Shown here: positions 1-4,572 of the stretch, one piece after another | How positions within the stretch are numbered: the first letter of the stretch is position 1 | Layout of the letters: every line of letters begins with the position of its first letter | Assembly (NCBI GenBank): GCA_007124395.1 | Contig: SLFF01000362.1 | Coordinates: forward strand, 1-6,063 | Origin: Thermomicrobiaceae bacterium | GTDB taxonomy: Bacteria > Chloroflexota > Chloroflexia > Thermomicrobiales > Thermomicrobiaceae | Direction: 5' to 3' | DNA: 6,063 nt | Program-made: the position numbers and the translations under genes | The notes under the pieces: model-generated | What the model was told of the DNA's origin: nothing | What the model saw: only the letters and a program-made list of their open reading frames with translations | Database searches by the model: none

Positions 1-330
1 CAGCTATGTTATCGCGTTCCATGTCTGGGTGCATTCGGCAGGTTGCGAGTTCGGAAGGGAAAGGGCTTTCATCGCCTGTGGTCACGGTGTTGACACCGGC
101 AAATTCGGGCACCTGGTACCCGGGGGATGCCGAAGGTCTGTTGTCGGCTTTGCTGCGACCGTCACCTCGAGTCGTCCCTGTGACCGACCTCCGATGATCT
201 CGTCGACTCAGGATCCCGCTGCGACGGAAAGCCGATGCACTTACTTCAATACGTGAAGGTAGGCATAGTCAAATGCACGATGGGAGGTGCACGTGTTTGT
301 AATAGAGATTAGCGGCTTTGTTGTATTGAT

Positions 331-359
331 TTGACGAGTTTCTGTATATCCTGTAACAG
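331..359 (+). promoter_or_regulatory. Candidate sigma-70-type promoter for the orphan gene at 518
   Basis: TTGACG at 331-336 matches the -35 consensus at five of six bases. Seventeen bases later TAACAG at 354-359 is a weak -10 (three of six). Initiation near 366 would give a leader of about 150 bases containing the repeats and hairpin described separately. A second weak possibility is TTGGTG (461-466) with TATACG (485-490), which would give almost no leader. The choice is an inference from consensus matching only. Confidence 0.25.
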
Positions 360-361
360 AA
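340..361. repeat. Inverted repeat TTCTGT-N10-ACAGAA
   Basis: Perfect 6-bp arms at 340-345 and 356-361, separated by ten bases and overlapping the proposed -10 region. The size and spacing suit a dimeric repressor operator, but short inverted repeats are common by chance in AT-rich DNA. Confidence 0.25.
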
Positions 362-416
362 GTACAAATTATGTGATAAAGAATAAGATTGCAAACGTGC
401 CTGCAAACAATCAAAT

Positions 417-431
417 GCCCGAAAAACGGGC
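417..431 (+). repeat. Small hairpin GCCCG-AAAAA-CGGGC in the leader
   Basis: A perfect 5-bp GC-only stem (417-421 with 427-431) closes an all-A loop of five bases. It stands out against the surrounding AT-rich DNA. No T tract follows, so it is not an intrinsic terminator. It could be a structured element of the 5' leader of the downstream gene. Confidence 0.35.
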
Positions 432-503
432 TGACAGCTATGTTGCATTAAGATAATTGATTGGTGGATACAGTAAGAGAGTTTTATACGGGATAGGAGT
501 GCG

Positions 504-509
504 AGGGAG
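504..509 (+). promoter_or_regulatory. Ribosome binding site deciding start at 518
   Basis: AGGGAG lies 8 bases before the ATG at 518 but only 2 bases before the in-frame ATG at 512. The spacing favours 518 as the true start. A second AGGAG at 495-499 lies 12 bases before 512, so 512 is not fully excluded. Confidence 0.5.
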
Positions 510-517
510 TAATGCCG

Positions 518-1021
518 ATGAACGGGATATGGGGTCCGTATGATGTGCTTCCTCAGGCAGTGCACCACGGTGTGATGGCAAAGGGCAACTGGGGCGCCGA
601 CTATTATACGAGCCAACCTGATCCATCTCGCTGGATCGCGGTTGGACTCGCGGCTCCTCTCGATACCGGGTCTCCGGTCCTCGGGCGAATGCTTGTTGGA
701 GAGGGGAGTACTGAAGATGAAGCCATCAACTCACTCTGGGTTCGCGTTTCTGAGTTGTCGGGAGATAGTCAATGCACCATTTTCCCGGAGCCGTCAACTC
801 ATCAAGACCAGAAGTCGGCGGCCAGCCTCGGGACATGCGCACGCGTCTATTTCACGCGAGGCGACCGGTTCACAGTGCCTGGCGCAGCATTCGTCCGGGA
901 GGATCCGGCAAGTGACCTGCTCGTTTTCACTGATGACAGTGGATCCCCCATCAGTGTGATCAACAAAGCTGAGGTGATCGGCTATTTGATTGTCACGTGT
1001 CAATCAGAAGAGTGCTTCTGA
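518..1021 (+). CDS. Uncharacterised protein, about 167 residues
   Basis: I do not recognise this protein. The frame is supported by a Shine-Dalgarno sequence at good distance, by coding-like codon choice throughout and by ordinary amino-acid composition. No signal peptide or transmembrane segment is visible, so it is probably cytoplasmic. Numbered from the ATG at 518, residues ~38-75 read like a beta strand (WIAVGLAAPL), a turn, and an acidic helix beginning GEGSTEDEAINSL. Residues ~112-165 look beta-rich (YFTRGDRFTVPGAAFV, LLVFTDDSGSPISVI) and end in EVIGYLIV followed by CQSEECF. Four cysteines are present, two of them in this extreme C-terminus; they do not form an obvious CxxC metal site. 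An alternative start at 512 adds two residues. The gene is flanked by hairpins and lies 237 bp before the HAD-ATPase gene on the same strand, so it is probably a separate transcription unit. No function is proposed. Confidence 0.65.
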   Translation: MNGIWGPYDVLPQAVHHGVMAKGNWGADYYTSQPDPSRWIAVGLAAPLDTGSPVLGRMLVGEGSTEDEAINSLWVRVSELSGDSQCTIFPEPSTHQDQKSAASLGTCARVYFTRGDRFTVPGAAFVREDPASDLLVFTDDSGSPISVINKAEVIGYLIVTCQSEECF

Positions 1022-1036
1022 ACCTGAACCTGAATC
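1019..1036 (+). repeat. Hexamer tandem repeat at the stop codon
   Basis: TGAACC occurs twice in tandem (1019-1024 and 1025-1030), followed by a diverged copy TGAATC (1031-1036). The first TGA is the stop codon of the upstream gene, and because the unit is six bases long the next two TGA triplets are in the same frame, giving three in-frame stops. Confidence 0.6.
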
Positions 1037-1053
1037 TGGAAGATGCGCCTGTG

Positions 1054-1090
1054 GGCTGAGGACAACACCGGGCGGTACCGAACCTCAGCC
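1054..1090 (+). repeat. Hairpin downstream of the orphan gene, possible weak terminator
   Basis: GGCTGAGG (1054-1061) and CCTCAGCC (1083-1090) form a perfect 8-bp stem, extendable by G-U pairs at the base. The loop is 21 bases and GC-rich. It sits about 30 bases after the stop at 1019-1021, where a terminator would be expected, but no T run follows. It could be factor-assisted or simply chance. Confidence 0.3.
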
Positions 1091-1163
1091 TGTTGGCAGT
1101 AATCGATACCGTGAGCGCCCCTCGATGGATGGTTGAACATTCCCCACTGGATCGTGCTTTCCC

Positions 1164-1169
1164 TATAAT
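1164..1169 (+). promoter_or_regulatory. Perfect TATAAT -10 box before the HAD-ATPase gene
   Basis: TATAAT matches the sigma-70 -10 consensus at all six bases and lies about 90 bases before the preferred start at 1259. Transcription would begin near 1176, giving a leader of about 80 bases. The -35 is poor: TTCCCC at 1140-1145 with an 18-base spacer is the best fit, while the better TTGAAC at 1133-1138 is 25 bases away and too distant. An activator or a non-canonical -35 may be used. Confidence 0.45.
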
Positions 1170-1258
1170 CAAGTGGAATTAGCGTCCCGCCAGCTGATGT
1201 CAGCGCAGTTCAACAATGCAGATTGCACTCCGGGATGTACGCGAATTGGACATCCACA

Positions 1259-2974
1259 ATGCGGTACACGACACTCGCCTGCGACTACGATGGCACGCTT
1301 GCCGCAAATGGGCACGTGAATGATGACGTCCTTGCCGCGCTTGGGCGTGTTCGAGATTCAGGGCGCAACCTTGTTCTGGTTACCGGGCGCATACTCGAGG
1401 AATTGCTACCGCTTTTTCCGGACATCGGCCTTTTCAATCGAGTAATTGCCGAAGATGGTTGTGTTATCTACGATCCCGAGTCCGGCGACCTTCGGTTGCT
1501 CGCTGATCCGCCCCCGGAATTGTTGATCCGTGAGCTGGATGAACGTCATGTTACGCCATTGAGATCCGGAAAGGTTATCCTCGCGACCTGGCAACCCAAC
1601 GAGGTTGCGGCAATGGAAGCAGTACGCGCCTTCGGATTCGAACACCAGATCATATTCAACAGGGGCGCGATCATGATTGTGCCACCCGGCGTCAATAAAG
1701 CAAGTGGGCTCCGAGTGGCGCTTCGCGAACTTGGTTGCTCTCCGAGAAGTACCGTTGGCGTTGGCGATGCGGAAAACGATCACGCCTTTCTCCGTGAATG
1801 CGAATTCTCGGTCGCAGTGAATGACGCGGTACCGATGATCAAACACCATGTCGACTGGGTAACGCAGGGAGCAGGCGGAGACGGTGTTATCGAGTTGATC
1901 GACCAGCTGCTTGATGATGACCTCAAATCTCACGAGGCGGGTCAACGTCATCCCGGTGTCCGACTCGGACAGACATTATCAGGGGAAGCATTACACCTTG
2001 CCCCGATGCGAGAGAACGTTCTCATCAGCGGGCCGTCGGGCGCTGGTAAATCACGAGCAATGCTGGGGGTGTTCGAGAGGGCCATCAGGCTCGGCTATCA
2101 AGTCTGCATTGTTGATCCGGAAGGCGATTACTCGGATCTTCCAATACTCATTTCTGTTGGTGACGAACATACTGTTCCGAACGTCGGAGAGGTCCTCCAG
2201 CTCCTTCGTGAGCCGGACCTGAACGTTTGCGTAAATCTTATCGCCCTTCCGTTGGCGTCTCGTCCGTCTTTTCTGGCAGATCTGTACGAGCGCTTACATC
2301 GCTTCCGCACGAGCACTGGACGGCCTCATTGGCTGGTAATTGATGAAGCCCATCATCTGCTGCCGGTCGCACCCGATCAGAACTCGTATGCGGTCACCCG
2401 GATGCCAAGTAATGGGCTGGTAATGGTTACCGTTCACCCTGCTTTCATGGCTCGCCCGATACTGGGCCAGATTGGCGCCATTATCGCGCTCGGGCCGAAT
2501 CTTGAAGAGACTATCGCTGGTTTTTGCCACGCTACTGACCGAGCGACGACAGCGTTTAGCGAGCGTAGTTCCGAATGCGAGGACGCGCTCTGGTGGCAGA
2601 TAGACCGCGCCACAGTACCACTATGGTTTTGTCTTGATCCGACTCGGGCACGACACATTCGGCACAGGCGGAAATATGCGACCGGCGATGTCGGCATTCT
2701 TCGAAGCTTCTACTTTCGCGGTCCTGAGAGCAGGTCAAACATTCGTGCGGAGAACGTGCTGAGTTTCGCAAGTAAGGCGAGCACCGTAGACGATGAGACC
2801 TGGATGTTTCACCTGGCTCGCGGTGATTACTCACGTTGGGTTGCTGATGTGATGAGTGATCGGGATTGCGCACGAGCAATCAAGCGAGTTGAGGCGGCGC
2901 ATGATCTCACACCTGCGGAAAGCCGAAGGCGGATAATTGAAGCCCTCCTCGATCGTTACACGCTGCCGGGATAA
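1259..2974 (+). CDS. HAD-family phosphatase fused to a HerA/DUF87-like ATPase
   Basis: Two enzymes in one cytoplasmic chain of 571 residues. Residues 1-~220 are a HAD-superfamily phosphatase of the Cof/IIB type: motif I DYDGT (9-13) carries the nucleophilic and acid-base aspartates, motif II is the Thr of LVTGR (~42), motif III is probably the Lys in PPGVNKASG (~147), and motif IV is GDAEND (169-174). All catalytic positions are present. The substrate is unknown; the family acts on sugar phosphates and similar small phosphoesters. Residues ~235-470 are a P-loop ATPase with Walker A GPSGAGKS (258-265), the HerA-like strand IVDPEGDY (284-291) and Walker B WLVIDEAHH (358-366). The last ~90 residues are helical and end in DRYTLPG. 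I recall proteins with this architecture, including the tail, in other bacteria, so the fusion appears genuine and full length. Start: ATG 1259 gives MRY immediately before the first strand, as in relatives I remember, with GGA eight bases upstream. ATG 1235 and TTG 1223 are in frame but would add a non-conserved extension. The role of the ATPase is not known to me. Confidence 0.88.
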   Translation: MRYTTLACDYDGTLAANGHVNDDVLAALGRVRDSGRNLVLVTGRILEELLPLFPDIGLFNRVIAEDGCVIYDPESGDLRLLADPPPELLIRELDERHVTPLRSGKVILATWQPNEVAAMEAVRAFGFEHQIIFNRGAIMIVPPGVNKASGLRVALRELGCSPRSTVGVGDAENDHAFLRECEFSVAVNDAVPMIKHHVDWVTQGAGGDGVIELIDQLLDDDLKSHEAGQRHPGVRLGQTLSGEALHLAPMRENVLISGPSGAGKSRAMLGVFERAIRLGYQVCIVDPEGDYSDLPILISVGDEHTVPNVGEVLQLLREPDLNVCVNLIALPLASRPSFLADLYERLHRFRTSTGRPHWLVIDEAHHLLPVAPDQNSYAVTRMPSNGLVMVTVHPAFMARPILGQIGAIIALGPNLEETIAGFCHATDRATTAFSERSSECEDALWWQIDRATVPLWFCLDPTRARHIRHRRKYATGDVGILRSFYFRGPESRSNIRAENVLSFASKASTVDDETWMFHLARGDYSRWVADVMSDRDCARAIKRVEAAHDLTPAESRRRIIEALLDRYTLPG

Positions 2975-3001
2975 TTCTGATCAAGGTCTGAATACTAAGA
3001 C

Positions 3002-3042
3002 CAGAGCGCCGCGACTGGTATCAAGTCAGTCACGGCGCTCTG
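3002..3042. terminator. Hairpin between convergent genes, probable bidirectional terminator
   Basis: Arms 3002-3017 and 3027-3042 pair over 16 positions with one exception, closing a 9-base loop. On the plus strand the exception is a C-A mismatch (3012 with 3032); on the minus strand the same position is a G-U pair, so the minus transcript folds without interruption. TTT follows on the plus side and only scattered T residues on the minus side. It lies 27 bases after the stop of the HAD-ATPase gene and 57 bases beyond the end of hsp20, as expected for a shared terminator. Confidence 0.7.
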
Positions 3043-3099
3043 TTTCGATAGGTGCGTAAGCGAAGTTACTCGCGTTTACTCAGTGTTTCGCTGGCTAGA

Positions 3100-3537
3100 T
3101 CACGAGGATGTGACGGTGATTCGTTTGCCTGTTGCAGCCTCCGCCTTTGGCAGATGCACCTCGAGAACGCCGTCCCGCATCGTTGCTTCCGCTTCGTCTT
3201 CCTTTACGGGAGATGGAAGCGTGAAAGAGCGGTACATGCTCCCGAATCGGCGCTCGTGGATGTGCCACGTTCCGTTCGTTTCGTCGCGTCTCTCCTGGCT
3301 CTTGCCGCGAATCGTGAGAACGTCGCGATCAATCTGCACCTCGACATCCTCTGATTTGATGCCGGGCATCGTCGCCTTTACGACTATTTTGTCCTCGGTT
3401 TCCTGGACATCAACCGGAGGAGCCATTGCGTCATTCGTTCCTGTTTCCCGGGCAAGGCGTGCATCGGTGAAGATGTGGTCGAGTCGATCTTTCAGGGTTT
3501 CGATGTCTCGGAACATTGACCTGGGCGCTATGCTCAT
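3100..3537 (-). CDS. Small heat-shock protein, Hsp20/alpha-crystallin family
   Basis: An ATP-independent holdase chaperone that assembles into oligomers and keeps unfolding cytoplasmic proteins soluble under heat or other stress. The chain has 145 residues, normal for the family. A short N-terminal arm (1-~38) contains FRDIETLKDRLDHIF. The alpha-crystallin domain runs from about PPVDVQET (40) to LPKAE (133), with MPGI (57-60), the strands VEVQIDRDVLTIRG (65-78), the late YRSFTLP strand (102-108) and the hallmark GVLEVHLPK (123-131). The C-terminal tail has the I-x-I/V anchor as ITV (140-142), which docks into neighbouring subunits. The start is set by AAGGAGG six bases upstream of the ATG at 3537; an upstream in-frame ATG at 3582 would add 15 residues but would place that Shine-Dalgarno inside the gene. 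It is convergent with the HAD-ATPase gene and apparently monocistronic. No CIRCE or HAIR element was found upstream, so its heat-shock control is not visible. Confidence 0.95.
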   Translation of the reverse strand: MSIAPRSMFRDIETLKDRLDHIFTDARLARETGTNDAMAPPVDVQETEDKIVVKATMPGIKSEDVEVQIDRDVLTIRGKSQERRDETNGTWHIHERRFGSMYRSFTLPSPVKEDEAEATMRDGVLEVHLPKAEAATGKRITVTSS

Positions 3538-3543
3538 CGGGAC

Positions 3544-3550
3544 CCTCCTT
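3544..3550 (-). promoter_or_regulatory. Strong ribosome binding site of hsp20
   Basis: On the minus strand AAGGAGG ends six bases before the ATG at 3537. It is close to a perfect anti-16S match and decides the start of hsp20 in favour of 3537 over 3582. Confidence 0.85.
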
Positions 3551-3918
3551 GCAGTGAAGCCTGAGGTGTACAGGCGAATCAACTAATACATCAATGGTGG
3601 CCCCACAGGCATTACAGGACCGACGCTGTCGCCGAGGACCTTATGTCAGTATCATCACAGTTCCAGGGGGCTCGGTTCGACGTGTTTCGATTCGTGGATT
3701 TGAATCACAGGTTGCGAACGTCCGGGAATATGTCAGTTCACAGAGATGACGATAGTCGTGGTGCCGAGCCACGTCAGTTCCATTACATCCCGATGTCCGC
3801 TGGTGGAATTGACCCTGACTCAACCCCACGAGAACCTGAAGAAAACGATTGTCCCAATCGATGTCTAGAGCAGTCACCAGGCGTTGGTATTCCCAGGCGC
3901 TCTATCCCGGAGGAATTG
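3551..3918. other. Intergenic stretch upstream of hsp20
   Basis: About 370 bases without a supported gene. It must contain the hsp20 promoter, reading leftwards, but I find no convincing -35/-10 pair; the best is TTGATG followed 18 bases later by TACACC on the minus strand (about 3564-3593), which is weak. A minus-strand frame of 78 codons (3641-3877) lacks a ribosome binding site and resembles nothing I know. A small hairpin CGTGG/CCACG with a 7-base loop lies at 3757-3773, and GTCAGTTC is repeated at 3732-3739 and 3773-3780. Confidence 0.5.
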
Positions 3919-3952
3919 AAAAGTCCCGGGAGCCAGTCCTGGCTCCCGGGAC
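3919..3952 (-). terminator. Strong intrinsic terminator for leftward transcription
   Basis: Arms 3923-3935 and 3940-3952 form a perfect 13-bp GC-rich stem around the 4-base loop GTCC. On the minus strand the stem is followed at once by TTTT (3922-3919) and then CAATT, the classic arrangement. It lies about 75 bases after the stop codon of the LLM monooxygenase remnant (4027) and would end transcription coming from the uvrA-like gene and its decayed followers. Confidence 0.85.
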
Positions 3953-4026
3953 GTATGTTCCGTAGTTCATATTCTCGACGGCGGCAACGCATTCAGGCTA
4001 GTGCTGGCAAATTGACGGGCATAGTG

Positions 4027-4292
4027 TCAGTGGGTTGGTGGGCCCTGGCGAATTCGTGCTTCCATGTCTTCGAGCCAGTCACCGGTTGGGTAGGTGTAGA
4101 GCCAGGTTGCACCGTACTCCCGGCACAGGTTGACCCAGCCTGCGGAAGCGGCGTAATCCAGGCGCCGAGCTTGATTGATTCAGTGCGAGAGGCCACACCT
4201 GCCAGCACAATCCACGGGTCGGCGAACGGCCTGTACTCGTCAGCGGTCCATGCTCCTTCTTCAGAAACCCATGGCGCTTCCGCCCGCCAGAA
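4027..4292 (-). pseudogene. Remnant of a luciferase-like (LLM) flavin-dependent monooxygenase
   Basis: Two pieces of one gene in two frames. The first (4292-4143, 50 codons) reads FWRAEAPW, then DEYRPFADPWIVLAG and ASRTESIKLGAWITPLP. This is the early segment of LLM-class oxidoreductases, where DPW-x-A/V-L-A is followed by the RT-x-x-I-x-LG strand and TPL. The second (about 4149-4027, ~40 codons, another frame) reads AGWVNLCREYGATWLY, then a segment ending in RIRQGPPTH and a TGA stop, which matches the usual C-terminus of these proteins (GATWW, then RIRQGPP). Relatives are about 280-330 residues long, so roughly the first 40-50 residues and the whole middle (~180 residues) are missing, with a frameshift at the junction near 4143-4149. 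The flavin- and substrate-binding core is gone and the product cannot be functional. What remains is well preserved, which suggests recent deletions rather than slow decay. Identification is from remembered family motifs. Confidence 0.7.
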
Positions 4293-4572
4293 CGGTGAGT
4301 TCGGCCTCTGGTGGTGTTGGTTCGGTGCGCAGTTCCAGCAGTTCCGCCTGTGGCGGGAAGATCGGATAGCTGAACAGGGCGAGCGACTCGCGGAACGAGA
4401 CGCCGTCGTCACCGAAATCGAGGCCGTGGCTGGACCAGTAGTCGTAGAACTCTGGGGCGATGGCCTGTCCAGTTTCCTCGAAGTAGTGGTCTTCACCAGG
4501 ATCATCTGAAGAGGAATTGCTGCCCTGAGCGGGGACCCAGGGCAGGTGCAAGGTGAGGAATCTGACGGTGAA
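4261..4572 (-). pseudogene. Truncated secreted protein remnant of Chloroflexota type
   Basis: The frame opens directly behind the uvrA-like stop codon, in the same frame, and runs to TGA at 4261. It reads FLTLHLPWVPAQGS, which looks like the hydrophobic core and cleavage region of a signal peptide, then a polar SNSSSDDPGED linker. Then come HYFEETGQAIAPEFYDYW and HGLDFGDDGVSFRESLALF-SYPI. I recall this block (YF-x-ETG, FW/YW, GLxFG, RESLALFGYPI) from secreted hypothetical proteins of Thermomicrobia and other Chloroflexota. Family members continue after the GYPI motif with a strand containing QWFERARFE; that is absent, and the frame instead runs into unrelated sequence ELLELRTEPTPPE before overlapping the LLM remnant. 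The initiating Met and positive n-region are also missing: the first usable start is TTG 4551 without a ribosome binding site. Both ends are therefore lost. A short translated secreted peptide cannot be fully excluded. Confidence 0.55.

Larger units (their letters stand above)
1..503. other. Non-coding stretch with a GC-rich half and an AT-rich leader
   Basis: I see no gene I can support here. Positions 1-250 are GC-rich (121-180 is 65 % GC) and are open in several frames on both strands, but none of the translations looks like a known protein or has a ribosome binding site. From about 290 composition changes abruptly: 301-480 is about 36 % GC and all frames are broken. This AT-rich part leads into the gene starting at 518 and most likely holds its promoter and 5' leader. 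It contains a TTGCA/TGCAA inverted repeat (389-393 and 402-406), a TGCAAAC direct repeat with a 12-base period (390-396 and 402-408), a TTCTGT/ACAGAA inverted repeat (340-345 and 356-361) and a small GCCCG hairpin (417-431). Confidence 0.6.

Noticed and set aside
1..268. A minus-strand frame open from 268 off the left edge, and two plus-strand frames over the same bases
   Set aside because: Several frames are open at once in GC-rich DNA, none has a ribosome binding site or familiar sequence, and the minus-strand frame is rich in CGA/CGG arginine codons. A gene start running off the left edge cannot be excluded but is not supported.
1..444. Exact 10-base direct repeat CAGCTATGTT at 1-10 and 435-444
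   Set aside because: Repeats of ten bases are expected several times by chance in 6 kb. The first copy touches the window edge, so a longer repeat extending upstream cannot be judged.
1223..1258. Upstream in-frame starts TTG 1223 and ATG 1235 for the HAD-ATPase gene
   Set aside because: They add 12 or 8 residues of non-family sequence before the first beta strand and lack a better ribosome binding site than ATG 1259.
3538..3660. CIRCE, HAIR or heat-shock sigma promoter for hsp20
   Set aside because: Searched by eye on the minus strand; no TTAGCACTC/GAGTGCTAA, CTTGAGT/ACTCAAG or CCCCAT-type element is present.
3641..3877. A 78-codon minus-strand open frame upstream of hsp20
   Set aside because: GTG start without a ribosome binding site, no recognisable motif, and it starts just beyond a strong terminator.
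3643..4509. A 288-codon plus-strand open frame, the second longest of the plus strand
   Set aside because: It lies antisense to the recognisable LLM and secreted-protein remnants and crosses the strong terminator hairpin. Its translation resembles no family. It is the complement shadow of minus-strand coding sequence.
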